Positions 34,055 through 43,745 of a stretch of DNA of 64,000 bases are shown piece by piece (within the stretch, counting starts at the first letter, position 1; each line of letters opens with the position of its first letter). Source of the DNA: Desulfatitalea alkaliphila (lineage in GTDB: Bacteria > Desulfobacterota > Desulfobacteria > Desulfobacterales > Desulfosarcinaceae); contig NZ_JALJRB010000015.1 in assembly GCF_022968795.1 (NCBI RefSeq), positions 50,362 to 114,361 of the forward strand. The letters are read 5' to 3'. Under the pieces are notes generated by a model. That model worked only from the letters and a program-made list of their open reading frames with translations. It was not told the DNA's origin and ran no database searches. Made by a program: the position numbers and the translations under genes.

Positions 34055-37000
34055 ATGAACATCCGCGAAATCGCATCACCTTCCACCAAGCCGAAAAAGC
34101 GCTCCATCTCCCCCCTGTTGTTCGATCGGCGCGACTATCGACTGATCGGCATCATCAACGATGTGCGCTCGCGGGCCGACGAACTGGGCTACATCCGGCG
34201 CCAATACTACAGCTATTTTCATCCCCACGGCATCAAGGAGATGGCCGAGTCGCGCAGTCTGCGCATCGCCTACGCCATGATCCAGCTGCTCACTTCGCTG
34301 GAAAAGGGGGGCGTGGACGACCGCCTCAACGCCCTGCGGGCACTGCGGGCCGAAATGCTGGAGACGGCCGAGGGCCCTATGCCCAAGAACACCGCGCGGG
34401 TCTTGATGCAGATCATGAAAGAGGTGGTGCGCGCCGGCGACGACGAACGGGGACAGTTGGAGCTGGCCCACGACTTTCGCATCACGGCCCAGGGCAAGCC
34501 GCGCATGGTACGCCGTCAGCTGCGCCGCTACCACCTGCTGGAGATGCCCGAAGCGTGGAACCAGATCTCCTTCGACGACCATGTGCACGACGCCAACACC
34601 AAGGGCCGCAAATCGTCGACCCACCTGATCATGGACGCCTGGATCAAGGGCATCCGGCGGCTGCGGGTGGTGCACTACAACTACATCGAACCCCGCTTTG
34701 CCGCCGAATTGCTGGAAGCCGCCCGGATCATGGAGATCGACATCCGCATCGGCATCGAGTTTTACACCCCATTCCGGGGTAAGTATATCAACCTGATCTG
34801 GGTACCCCGGGGCTTTCCCGACGCCCAGGCCTTTCTCTGCTTTCTGGAGGAGCCGGCGGTGGCGGCCCTGATGCGTGAAGGCCGCAGGGCATCGCTCTAT
34901 CAGCAAGCCCATGTCATGGATCTGCTGCAGGCGTTCAACCAGGACCACCGCCTGGTGCTCAATGGCCGCTACGACATCGAAATGCCGCCCATCGACCGCG
35001 AGGCCTTCCTGGCCTTTGTGGGCATCGGGCAGAAATCCACGCTGCACCTGGCCAAATTCATCCAGAAAGAAATGTTTGCCGCCATCCAGGAACGCGCCGA
35101 AACGTTGCGGGCCGCCCACGAAAGTGCCGATGCGGCGCAACGCCGGCAAATCAGCACCTGGTTCGAAGAGATGGACCGCCTGGACCTGGAAGGCGCCGTC
35201 GCCGAATACCTCAAGCCCGCACGCAACCCCGGACTGCCCGACCGCACCGTTCCCCGCGAAGATCCTGAAGTGCCGTCCCTGCTGCGCCTGCCGCCGGCGG
35301 AATTGTGCGCCCGCCTGGCCGCCTTGCAATCGGGCTACCGCATCACATTGAACCTGACCGACTTGGATGCCGCCGACGTGCTGGAGTTGGTTTACGACGC
35401 CAACGGCATGATATCGCGCCTGGAGTTGTTCAATCTGAAGGATTGGGCCGACGGCCACCTGGATCACATCCCCGGCATCAGCCGCTTGCAGGAGGCCCTC
35501 AACAGCCAAAACCCCATCAAGTTGAAACGGGTGATCCTGGAAATCCTCGCATCCATCGAAGGGGACGAATCCCCCGAGGGGCCGGCCCGCATGGACAAAT
35601 TGCGGGACATCCTGCACGATTTGGGCACTTTGCAGGTGATGTACCGCGCCCGACCGCTCAAGGCGCGCATCGGCAGCGACTCCACCGGCCGGTCGCCCCG
35701 GTTCCACGGCATGGGGCTGGCGGTCATCGAAACCCTGCCGCCCCGCGCCCAGCGACAGATCAAGAGGGACATCGGCTCGGGCCGCGACCGGATCCCGATC
35801 CACATCGCGGTGCAGCGGCGCCACACCTTCATCGAACGGCGCGCCAACGACGACCGGCGCGGCCGCCGGCGCCGCTGGCTGGCCGCGCTGCCGCTGCTGT
35901 GGCGGATCGGCTATGAGCGCAAGCTGGATTGGTGGGTGCAGGCCGAGGCCACCCGCATGGCCCGCCAGGGCAACGTGGTCACCCTGGGCGGCGTGCAAAG
36001 AACGATCCGCAACGGCATCTGTTTGCAGCCCACCAAAGTGCAAAACCACAGCAGTGGCAAACCGTGGCGCTACGTCAACTCCCACCTGCGCAACCTGTTC
36101 AAGGTGCTCCTGGGATTCGTGCCGGCCTTCGCCACCTTTTTCCTGACCCAGGACTGGTGGTTGCTGGCCTACCTCGGCGCCTTCATCTGGTTCGGCATCA
36201 CCGGTATCCGCAACATCCTGCAATCGGTGCTGGGCGGCGGCGGTTTGCGCCGTTCGCCCCTGCTGCGCTGGAACACCTACGTCAGCTGGGATCGCATCGC
36301 CGATTCCCTGCTGTTTACCGGTTTTTCGGTGCCGCTGCTTGATTATCTGACCAAGACTTTACTGCTGCAAGGCATGCTGGGCATCACCGTGGCCTCCCAC
36401 CCGGTGCTGCTCTACACCATCATGGCCCTGGTCAACGGGCTCTATCTATCATCGCACAATGCCCTGCGCGGGCTGCCGCGGCCGGCGGTTTACGGCAACT
36501 TTTTCCGCAGCGCCCTGTCCATCCCCCTGGCCATCGGCCTGAACGCTGTCGCCGGCCAACTGCTCACCACGGCCGGGGCGACGGCCGTCAACGAGATCCT
36601 GCAGAAGTGGGCCGCCATCATCTCCAAAGCCGCGTCGGACACCGTGGCGGCCCTCATCGAAGGCGGCGCCGACCGCTACAACAACATCCACACCCGCTAC
36701 CGCGAATACCGACGCAAGATGGCCCAACTGTTCGACATCTACGCCCAGTTGGAAATGCTCTTTCCGGAAGACCGGGCCTATGAACTGCTGACCCACAAAA
36801 AGGAGCTGCGCCGGCAGACCAACATGGAGGCCCGCGATCTGGAACGCATCATCTGCGTCCACGCCCTGGACCTGCTCTATTTCTGGTACTACCAGCCCCG
36901 GGCCCAAAGCGCCTTCAAACAGTTGATCAAGAAGACGGACGAGGAGGAGCGGCACCTGCTGATCACCGCCCAGTTCACCCTTTCGCGCCAACGGGATATC

Positions 37001-37108
37001 AGCCAGATGTTCATCGACGGGCTGCTGGGCAACGATTTCGCCAAGGCGCTCTCTTTCTACCTTTCGCGCCATCCCGACTACCTGGAGGCGATGAAGCGAT
37101 ACGTCTGA
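34055..37108 (+). CDS. Large membrane protein of unknown function (1017 residues)
   Basis: I do not recognise the family. The N-terminal 400 residues are soluble and include SFDDHVHDANTKG near residue 172, VVHYNYIEP near 205 and GIEFYTP near 230; the order D-H-x-H, then H, then E is reminiscent of a PHP-type metal-binding domain but is not proven. An Arg-rich stretch (ERRANDDRRGRRRR) sits near residue 605. Hydrophobic segments at about 686-730, 750-800 and 815-840 cross the membrane. The last 170 residues are helical and charged. The frame is intact and codon use matches its neighbours. It stands alone, with the FMN reductase convergent 43 bp downstream. Confidence 0.75.
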   Translation: MNIREIASPSTKPKKRSISPLLFDRRDYRLIGIINDVRSRADELGYIRRQYYSYFHPHGIKEMAESRSLRIAYAMIQLLTSLEKGGVDDRLNALRALRAEMLETAEGPMPKNTARVLMQIMKEVVRAGDDERGQLELAHDFRITAQGKPRMVRRQLRRYHLLEMPEAWNQISFDDHVHDANTKGRKSSTHLIMDAWIKGIRRLRVVHYNYIEPRFAAELLEAARIMEIDIRIGIEFYTPFRGKYINLIWVPRGFPDAQAFLCFLEEPAVAALMREGRRASLYQQAHVMDLLQAFNQDHRLVLNGRYDIEMPPIDREAFLAFVGIGQKSTLHLAKFIQKEMFAAIQERAETLRAAHESADAAQRRQISTWFEEMDRLDLEGAVAEYLKPARNPGLPDRTVPREDPEVPSLLRLPPAELCARLAALQSGYRITLNLTDLDAADVLELVYDANGMISRLELFNLKDWADGHLDHIPGISRLQEALNSQNPIKLKRVILEILASIEGDESPEGPARMDKLRDILHDLGTLQVMYRARPLKARIGSDSTGRSPRFHGMGLAVIETLPPRAQRQIKRDIGSGRDRIPIHIAVQRRHTFIERRANDDRRGRRRRWLAALPLLWRIGYERKLDWWVQAEATRMARQGNVVTLGGVQRTIRNGICLQPTKVQNHSSGKPWRYVNSHLRNLFKVLLGFVPAFATFFLTQDWWLLAYLGAFIWFGITGIRNILQSVLGGGGLRRSPLLRWNTYVSWDRIADSLLFTGFSVPLLDYLTKTLLLQGMLGITVASHPVLLYTIMALVNGLYLSSHNALRGLPRPAVYGNFFRSALSIPLAIGLNAVAGQLLTTAGATAVNEILQKWAAIISKAASDTVAALIEGGADRYNNIHTRYREYRRKMAQLFDIYAQLEMLFPEDRAYELLTHKKELRRQTNMEARDLERIICVHALDLLYFWYYQPRAQSAFKQLIKKTDEEERHLLITAQFTLSRQRDISQMFIDGLLGNDFAKALSFYLSRHPDYLEAMKRYV

Positions 37109-37151
37109 CCAAGAGCGTGCACGATGGCTTCCGACGCCGCCGGGCGCCCGT

Positions 37152-37721
37152 TCAGGCCACCAGCCGGCGGCCGATCTCCCCGGCCTCCGCCAGCAAGGCC
37201 GTATCCTTGGCGGCCGGTCGCGCGGCGCTGTCCACATGGATGATGCGCCCCACCTCCGTCATGCCGTGACCGCTGCCGGTCATGCCGGCCAGCCAGCGGA
37301 CGGAGCGCTGATACTGTTGGGGGTCGGGAGCGCCCTGGGAGATCACCATGGCGAACCGTTTGCCGGGCGGCACGGCGGTATTGTAGCCACCCCCCGGCTT
37401 GGGGGTGTAGAGGGAATAGACCCGATCCACGAAAAGCTTCATCTGGCCGGAAATGCGGTACATATAGATGGGGCAGCCCACCACCAGGGCGTCGCAGGTC
37501 TTGATCTGTTCGAGGAAAGAACTGAGCGCGTCCTGCTGGGCGCAAACCCCGTGCTTGGTGCGGCATGCGAGACAGCCCATGCACCCCTTCATGTCCAGAG
37601 TGTGCAAATGGGCCTCGACGGTTTCGGCGCCGGCGGCGCGGGCGCCCTCCAGCACGGCATGGATGAGGGTGGAGGTGTTACCGGATTTGCGGGGACTGCC
37701 ATTGATGGCGACAACCTGCAT
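37152..37721 (-). CDS. NADPH-dependent FMN reductase / flavodoxin-fold iron-sulfur flavoprotein
   Basis: 189 residues with the opening AINGSPRKSGNT (FMN phosphate loop), a Cys cluster CMGCLACRTKHGVC (residues 47-60) and GCPIYMYRISGQMK. This is the flavodoxin-fold family in which a compact Cys motif can bind a 4Fe-4S cluster. Reduces flavin or passes electrons in the cytoplasm. Single gene with its own promoter; divergent to the sigma-54 activator at 37902. Confidence 0.85.
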   Translation of the reverse strand: MQVVAINGSPRKSGNTSTLIHAVLEGARAAGAETVEAHLHTLDMKGCMGCLACRTKHGVCAQQDALSSFLEQIKTCDALVVGCPIYMYRISGQMKLFVDRVYSLYTPKPGGGYNTAVPPGKRFAMVISQGAPDPQQYQRSVRWLAGMTGSGHGMTEVGRIIHVDSAARPAAKDTALLAEAGEIGRRLVA

Positions 37722-37901
37722 GGAAATCTCCTTCGTAATGGTTTACAGTGGCTTGTAAATGAATGCAGCAAACGGCCGTCACGGGCATGCGGTTCACCCG
37801 CTTTTATAGAACGATTGTTCGGAAAACGATAACAGGTTCGACACAAAAATCAATTCAATTTCAAAGGCGCTTCATCAAATGAATGCCACCGACAATCGAC
37901 C

Positions 37902-39665
37902 ATGAAGACCACCACCGACAACCCCGCCCTGTACCGCACCGTTTTCGAGACCACCGGCGCCGGTACCATCATCATCGAGAAGGACACCACCATCGCCATG
38001 GCCAATTCGGCCTTCGCCGCCCTGGTGGGCATGGCCAAGGAGCAGATCGAGGGCAAGTTGCCCTGGACGCAGGTGATCGCCGATCCCCGCGACCGCGAGC
38101 GGATGCTCCGCTATCACAACGCCCGGCGCCACACCCCCGATGCCGTGCCCCAGGCCTATGAGTTCAAGCTGGTGGACACCCTGGGGCAGAAGCGGGACAT
38201 CTGGCTGCGGGTCAACATGATCGCCGGCACCGATTTGAGCGTGGCCTCCCTGTTCGACATCACCCCCCTGAAAAAGGTGGAACGGGAGCTGCGGACCAGC
38301 GAAGCCAAACTCAGCGGCATCCTGGAAGCCTTCGGCGGCTTCACCTACACCTGTGACGCCGATATGCGCCTGGCCTTCATGAACAAACGGCTGCGTGACA
38401 TGATCGGCCGCGATGCCATCGGAGAGCCTTGCCACAGGGCCATCTTCAACCTGCCCGAGCCATGCCCGTGGTGCGACCGTCACCAGGTGTTCCAGGGCGA
38501 AACGGTGCGCCGCGAGTTTCAAAGCCCGCTGGACGGTCGATGGTACATCGCCTTCAGCTCCCCGCTGCTGGGCATCGACGACCAGGTGACCGACAAACAG
38601 TCGGTGGTGATCGACATCCATGAGCGCAAGCAGGCGGAACTGGCCCTCAAAGAGAAGGAGGCCTATCTCAAGAAAGAGAACCTGCGGTTGCGGGCCACCA
38701 TCAAGGACCGTTACCGCTTCGGCGACATCGTCGGCAAAAGCGCGGCCATGCAGAAGGTGTACGAAATGATCCTGCGCGCCGCGGCCATTGACGCCAACGT
38801 GATCATCTATGGCGAATCGGGCACCGGCAAGGAGCTGGTGGCCCGGGCCATTCACACCATGAGCGACCGCGCCGAACACCCCTTCGTACCCGTCAATTGC
38901 GGCGCCATTCCCGCCAACTTGTTGGAAAGCGAATTTTTCGGTTACGAAAAGGGGGCCTTCACCGGCGCCCACCAGAAAAAGCGCGGCCTGCTGGACGCGG
39001 CCGACAAGGGCACCCTCTTTCTGGACGAGCTGGGGGAGATCAAGGAAGAGATGCAGGTCAAACTGCTGCGGGTGCTCGAGGGGGGCGGCTTCACACCCAT
39101 CGGCGGGCTGACGGTAAAAAAACCCGACCTGCGCATCATCGCCGCCACCAACCAGAGCCTGACCCAGCTCATCGAAAAGGGCAGCATGCGCGAAGATTTC
39201 TTCTACCGCATCCACATCATCCCCATCCAACTTCCGCCCCTGCGGGAACGGCGCGAAGACATCGCCCTGCTGGTGGAGCACTTCCTGGCCAAACACAGCC
39301 GCGACAAAGAGGTGCCCGTCCTGCGCGGCCATGAACTGGAGGCACTGCTCAATCACGGCTGGCCGGGCAATGTGCGCGAACTGGAAAACACCCTGCAACG
39401 CTACATCAGCCTGCAATCCCTGGACCTCATGGGCTTCACCCTGCGCAGCGGCGCCCAGGCGGCGGACAATCCGACCAACCGCTTTCTCAACCACCAGAAA
39501 CCGCTGCGCGACGCTCTGCGCGCCTTCGAGAAAGCCTACATCGCCGGCCTGCTGCACCGCCACCAGTGGAACCGCACCAAGGTGGCGGCGATTTTAGGGG
39601 TGGAAAGAAAAACCCTCTACCTGAAGATCAAACGACTGGGCATCGACGGCGCGGAGGGGAAATAA
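37902..39665 (+). CDS. Sigma-54-dependent activator with two PAS domains
   Basis: 587 residues: PAS domains at about 5-120 and 135-250 (the second with CPWC, a possible redox or metal site), an AAA+ domain at about 268-505 with GESGTGKE (Walker A), GAFTGA (sigma-54 contact loop) and FLDELGEI (Walker B), and a Fis-type helix-turn-helix at the end ([16 protein letters not shown]). It senses a small ligand or redox state and opens sigma-54 promoters. A -24/-12 promoter lies 432 bp after its stop, in front of the acyl-CoA ligase gene, which is therefore its likely target. Confidence 0.93.
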   Translation: MKTTTDNPALYRTVFETTGAGTIIIEKDTTIAMANSAFAALVGMAKEQIEGKLPWTQVIADPRDRERMLRYHNARRHTPDAVPQAYEFKLVDTLGQKRDIWLRVNMIAGTDLSVASLFDITPLKKVERELRTSEAKLSGILEAFGGFTYTCDADMRLAFMNKRLRDMIGRDAIGEPCHRAIFNLPEPCPWCDRHQVFQGETVRREFQSPLDGRWYIAFSSPLLGIDDQVTDKQSVVIDIHERKQAELALKEKEAYLKKENLRLRATIKDRYRFGDIVGKSAAMQKVYEMILRAAAIDANVIIYGESGTGKELVARAIHTMSDRAEHPFVPVNCGAIPANLLESEFFGYEKGAFTGAHQKKRGLLDAADKGTLFLDELGEIKEEMQVKLLRVLEGGGFTPIGGLTVKKPDLRIIAATNQSLTQLIEKGSMREDFFYRIHIIPIQLPPLRERREDIALLVEHFLAKHSRDKEVPVLRGHELEALLNHGWPGNVRELENTLQRYISLQSLDLMGFTLRSGAQAADNPTNRFLNHQKPLRDALRAFEKAYIAGLLHRHQWNRTKVAAILGVERKTLYLKIKRLGIDGAEGK

Positions 39666-39877
39666 GCAGCGGTGCTTTCGGGTGCAGCGCACCCATGCCG
39701 ACGATGCACAGCACATAACCGAGGCATAAAGTCCGGCACCAAGGGTGCGCTACCTGTTTTACCTAGGGTGTGCACCGCGAATGCGCCATGTGTCATTAAT
39801 AACTCGTTTTGGGTATATTTATTTTTACAATGAATATTTTTTAGTTACAATGGGTTAGGTTTTATTTTGATGAATTA

Positions 39878-39895
39878 TGAGTTTTGAATAACTCA
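39878..39895. promoter_or_regulatory. Candidate activator-binding site (TGAGTT-N6-AACTCA)
   Basis: A perfect 6-bp inverted repeat with a 6-bp spacer, about 200 bp upstream of the -24/-12 promoter, a normal distance for an enhancer-type site of a sigma-54 activator. Confidence 0.4.
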
Positions 39896-40096
39896 CACCG
39901 TGTATCCATTTCGCGTATCCTCAAAAAGCTGCTGTGGGCTTCGGCAAACGACCGTTCATTGGTGAGCCGCCCTCCCAAGGTGCAACAATTAATCCGCTCC
40001 TACCTCACCAACTGCGGCGAATCCCCTATTGTCGAACCTGTAATATTGTTGCCGCATGGCGAGGGAGACCTGTCCCGATGCACCCGCCGCCGCACC

Positions 40097-40112
40097 TGGC
40101 ACCTCCCTTGCT
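40097..40112 (+). promoter_or_regulatory. Sigma-54 promoter of the acyl-CoA ligase gene
   Basis: TGGCAC-N5-TTGCT, an exact match to the -24/-12 consensus, about 64 bp before the ATG at 40176. A sigma-54 activator gene lies directly upstream in the same direction. Confidence 0.8.
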
Positions 40113-40175
40113 AAACACCTTCGGATACCGAACGGGCATCATTCATTAAAACCATTATCAAACTCAGGAGGACAC

Positions 40176-41825
40176 ATGGCCGCAAGACTCATCCAACCCA
40201 CCCCTTCCGCTTACGGGTTTCCCTTGCTCATCAAAAACCTGCTGCGCACCCCGCTGATCTATTCTCCCGATCAGGAGATCATCTATCGTGATCAAGCGCG
40301 TTTTACCTACCGCCAATTCGGGGAGCGGGTCTGCCGCTTGGCAAGCGGTCTGGAAAGCCTCGGCGTGGGGCCCGGGGCCACGGTGGCGGTGATGGACTGG
40401 GACAGCCATCGCTACTTGGAGTGCTTCTTCGCCGTTCCCTCCATGGGCGCGGTGCTGCACACCATCAACATCCGCCTCTCGCCGGAACAGTTGATCTACA
40501 CCATCAACCACGCCGAAGACGATGTGATCCTGGTCAACGAAGAGTTCCTGCCCATGCTCGAGGCGGTTAAAGACCAGTTTTCCACAGTCAAGAAGATCGT
40601 GTTGATTTCCGACACCAAGACCACACCGCAGACCACCGTGCCCATCGATGTGGAGTATGAGGCCCTGTTGGCCGGCGCCGCCCCCACTTACGACTTTCCC
40701 GATCTGGACGAGAACACCATGGCCACCACCTTCTACACCACGGGGACCACGGGTCTGCCCAAGGGGGTCTTTTTCAGCCATCGCCAACTGGTGCTGCACA
40801 CGTATGCCGTGATCACCAACATGAGCGGGTTCGCCAATCAGGCCAATGTCAACTCCGCCGATGTCTACATGCCCATCACCCCCATGTTCCATGTACATGC
40901 TTGGGGCATGCCCTACGTGATGACCCTGCTGGGCGCCAAGCAGGTTTACCCCGGCCGCTACGAGCCGGAGATGCTGCTCAAACTCAAGCTGCAGGAGAAG
41001 GTCACCTTCTCCCACTGCGTGCCCACCATCCTGCACATGCTGGTCTCCAGCCCGGCGGTCCAGAAACTGGATCTCTCCGGCTGGAAAGTGGTGATCGGCG
41101 GTTCGGCCCTGCCCCGCGGCTTGTGCAAGGCGGCCCTCGATCTGAAGATCAATGTCTACACCGGCTATGGCATGTCCGAGACCTGCCCGGTGCTCACCCT
41201 GGCCATGCTCAAGCCGGAAATGCTCGATTGGGATGCGGAAGAGCAGATCAAGATCCGCTGCCGCACCGGACTGCCGGCGACCAACGTGCTGCTGGAGGTC
41301 AGGGACGCCAACGGCAAGGCCCTGCCCAACGACGGCAAAAGCACCGGCGAGGTGGTGGTGCGCACTCCCTGGCTGACCCAAGGCTATGTCAAGGATCCGG
41401 AGAAGAGCGAAGCGCTGTGGGCCGACGGCTGGCTGCACACCGGCGACATCGGTTTCATCGATGAACTGGGCTATCTACAGATCACCGACCGCCTGAAGGA
41501 CGTGATCAAAACCGGCGGCGAGTGGGTCTCCTCCCTGGAGTTGGAGGACATCATCAGCCGCCATCCGGCGGTGAGCGAAGTGGCGGTTATCGGCGTGGCC
41601 GACGAGAAGTGGGGCGAACGTCCGGTGGCCCTGGTGGTGCCCAAGCCGGACCAGGTGGCCGGTTTTCAGGAAGAGGAGATCAAGCAATTCGTGGCCAAGT
41701 TCGCCGATGACGGCGTACTTCCCAAGTATGGCGTGCCCGACCGGGTGGTGAAGGTGGACGCCCTGCCCAAGACCAGCGTCGGCAAGCTCAACAAGAAGGA
41801 GATGCGCAAACAGTTCCAGGGTTAG
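40176..41825 (+). CDS. Fatty acid--CoA ligase (AMP-forming)
   Basis: 549 residues of the ANL superfamily: YTTGTTGLPKG (ATP/AMP loop, near residue 190), TGYGMSETCP, TGDIGFIDELG, and TDRLKDVIKTGGEWVS with a C-terminal KTSVGKLNKKEMR carrying the catalytic Lys. Converts a medium- or long-chain fatty acid to its CoA ester in the cytoplasm, the entry to beta-oxidation. AGGAGG lies 5 bp upstream of the ATG. Preceded by an exact sigma-54 promoter. A large hairpin follows. Confidence 0.93.
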   Translation: MAARLIQPTPSAYGFPLLIKNLLRTPLIYSPDQEIIYRDQARFTYRQFGERVCRLASGLESLGVGPGATVAVMDWDSHRYLECFFAVPSMGAVLHTINIRLSPEQLIYTINHAEDDVILVNEEFLPMLEAVKDQFSTVKKIVLISDTKTTPQTTVPIDVEYEALLAGAAPTYDFPDLDENTMATTFYTTGTTGLPKGVFFSHRQLVLHTYAVITNMSGFANQANVNSADVYMPITPMFHVHAWGMPYVMTLLGAKQVYPGRYEPEMLLKLKLQEKVTFSHCVPTILHMLVSSPAVQKLDLSGWKVVIGGSALPRGLCKAALDLKINVYTGYGMSETCPVLTLAMLKPEMLDWDAEEQIKIRCRTGLPATNVLLEVRDANGKALPNDGKSTGEVVVRTPWLTQGYVKDPEKSEALWADGWLHTGDIGFIDELGYLQITDRLKDVIKTGGEWVSSLELEDIISRHPAVSEVAVIGVADEKWGERPVALVVPKPDQVAGFQEEEIKQFVAKFADDGVLPKYGVPDRVVKVDALPKTSVGKLNKKEMRKQFQG

Positions 41826-41841
41826 CGCCATCGTTGTTTAA

Positions 41842-41884
41842 TCGTTGCCCGGCAGACCACCCAACGTGCCCTGCCGGGCAACGA
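41842..41884. terminator. Hairpin between convergent genes
   Basis: A perfect 14-bp stem (TCGTTGCCCGGCAG and its complement) with a 15-nt loop between the ends of the ligase gene and the GAF-type activator gene. No strong T-run. Confidence 0.6.
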
Positions 41885-41891
41885 CTTTGCA

Positions 41892-43463
41892 TCAGGAGAG
41901 GCTTTGGTGGGGTTGATCGGCCTTGCGCCCGAAGGGGATGCCCAGCTTGCGCATGCGTTTGCGCAGCGTGGAAGGGTGGATGCGCAAAACGCGGGCAGCG
42001 CCCGCGGGGCCTTCGATGCGCCCGCCGCATTCGGCCAGCACGCGTCGAATGTGCCGCTCCATCACCTGATCCAAACCCTGCGCTGCGTTGTCGACGGCCG
42101 CCCGTGGACCGTAAGATCCGGCAACGGCCGGCGCCGCCGGATCGATGTCCTTGAACGCCAGTGGCGCCCCGCGACTGACGATCAAAGCCCGCTCCACCGC
42201 GTTTTCCAGCTCCCGGGCGTTGCCCGGCCAACTGTAGCGAACCAGCCGGTTCAGGGCCCCCGGCGCGATGGCCGGCAGGCTGGAACGCTTCATCTCCCGC
42301 GCCTTTTTGCGGATGAAATGCTGCACCAGCGCCGGGATGTCCTCGCTGCGCTGCCGCAGGGGCGGGATGGCGATGGGGAAAACCCGCAGCCGAAAGTAGA
42401 GGTCTTCGCGAAATCGGCCCTCGGCGAGCATCTGTTCCAGGTTGCGGTGCGTTGCGGCGATGATGCGAATGTCCACCCGGACCGGACCGCTGCCCCCCAC
42501 CCGTTCGATCTCCCTGGCCTGCAACACCCGCAACAATCGGACCTGGGCTTCCAGCGAGAGTTCGCCGACCTCGTCCAGGAAGATGGTGCCGCCGTCGGCC
42601 CGCTCGAACCGTCCGCGCTTGCGCGTCAGCGCACCGGTGAAGGCCCCCTTTTCATGGCCGAACAGCTCGCTGTCCATCAGGGTGCCCGGTATGGCGCCGC
42701 AGTTGACCCGGATGAAGGGGCCGTTGCGTCGCTGGGAGAGATTGTGGATCGCATTGGCCACCACCTCCTTGCCCACCCCTGTCTCGCCCAGCAGCAGCAC
42801 CGGGCTGTCCAGGGGCGCCACCTGGCGCACCATCTCCATGACCTCCCGCAGCCCGAAGCCGGCGCCCACCACCTCCTCGCCCGCCATCTGGCGCAATTCT
42901 TCTTGCAGGTAACGGTTGTCGTCGGCCAGCATGTCCCGCAGCTTGCGCAACTCCCGGTAGCGCAAGCTGTTGGCCAGGGCGATGGCAAAAGGCATGTTGA
43001 GCAGCGACAGCAAGCGCACGTGGTCCTGGTTGAAACGCCGGCCGGGTGCGCTGAACACCGATACGGTGCCGATGAAATTGCGTTCCAGGGCCAAATCGAG
43101 CAACAGCCCGGACAGGTCCTCGGCGGCGAAATGGCGCACCACCGGGCCGGCCACCAGGTCATCACCCATCCGGTCCATGCGCTTGATGCGCGAAGCGCGC
43201 TGGGCCTCCACCTGCCGGCGCGCCTCGGCCGACAAAGGGGTCTGCAGGGACATGGCTTCGCAGTGGTCCACCGTTGCCATGGCGACAGTTTCAACGATGC
43301 CTATCTCCCGGTCGTAAATATGAAAACAGAGCCGGCTGGCCGGGATGTGGCGCACCATGAACCGCAGGCAACGCTGCATGGCTTTTTCGATGTCCAGGCT
43401 GCCGCAGATGCGCAAGGTGGATTCGCGGAAAAACTCGTTCTCGTCGATGGAAACGAAAGACAT
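41892..43463 (-). CDS. Sigma-54-dependent activator with GAF domain
   Basis: 523 residues: a GAF-type sensor at about 15-165, an AAA+ domain at about 195-430 with GETGVGKE, GAFTGA and FLDEVGEL, and a C-terminal Fis-type helix-turn-helix (GAARVLRIHPSTLRKRM). The GAFTGA loop is intact, so it should work with sigma-54. The start has GAGGTG six bases upstream. The acyl-CoA dehydrogenase gene, divergent from it, has a -24/-12 promoter, so that gene is the likely target. Confidence 0.93.
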   Translation of the reverse strand: MSFVSIDENEFFRESTLRICGSLDIEKAMQRCLRFMVRHIPASRLCFHIYDREIGIVETVAMATVDHCEAMSLQTPLSAEARRQVEAQRASRIKRMDRMGDDLVAGPVVRHFAAEDLSGLLLDLALERNFIGTVSVFSAPGRRFNQDHVRLLSLLNMPFAIALANSLRYRELRKLRDMLADDNRYLQEELRQMAGEEVVGAGFGLREVMEMVRQVAPLDSPVLLLGETGVGKEVVANAIHNLSQRRNGPFIRVNCGAIPGTLMDSELFGHEKGAFTGALTRKRGRFERADGGTIFLDEVGELSLEAQVRLLRVLQAREIERVGGSGPVRVDIRIIAATHRNLEQMLAEGRFREDLYFRLRVFPIAIPPLRQRSEDIPALVQHFIRKKAREMKRSSLPAIAPGALNRLVRYSWPGNARELENAVERALIVSRGAPLAFKDIDPAAPAVAGSYGPRAAVDNAAQGLDQVMERHIRRVLAECGGRIEGPAGAARVLRIHPSTLRKRMRKLGIPFGRKADQPHQSLS

Positions 43464-43596
43464 GCATCACCTCAATTTTGCTGTTCCATGGCGCAGATTA
43501 GCCCCAATCCGTTCCATATGCCAGTTTTTTCTTGACCATGGGACGGAACCATCTCCTAAAGATCAATAAGCCACTGAATGATATGTCAATTTTTTG

Positions 43597-43612
43597 TGGC
43601 ATAATCATTGCT
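43597..43612 (+). promoter_or_regulatory. Sigma-54 promoter of the acyl-CoA dehydrogenase gene
   Basis: TGGCAT-N5-TTGCT, matching the -24/-12 consensus at all key positions (GG and GC spaced correctly). It is about 134 bp before the ATG. Between it and the activator gene lie facing sites GTTCCATGG (43483) and CCATGGGAC (43536), possible activator-binding sequences. Confidence 0.75.
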
Positions 43613-43745
43613 GTTATTTATGGGTTTGGTATACTGAATCGACGTCGCCCAGCGATGCGATCCCATGTGCAACACCGTAAGGTGCCGCGCCATTGCAGGC
43701 GGTGATGACCACGACACACCAACCGACGTTATAAGGAGGATATTT

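Larger units (their letters stand above)
39666..40175. other. Regulatory intergenic region before the acyl-CoA ligase
   Basis: 510 bp. The middle (39790-39900) is unusually AT-rich and contains paired sites: AATAACTC at 39798 and 39887, TTACAATG at 39825 and 39845 (20 bp apart), and a TGAGTT-N6-AACTCA palindrome. The sigma-54 promoter follows at 40097. Short open frames here are not protein-like. Confidence 0.6.
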
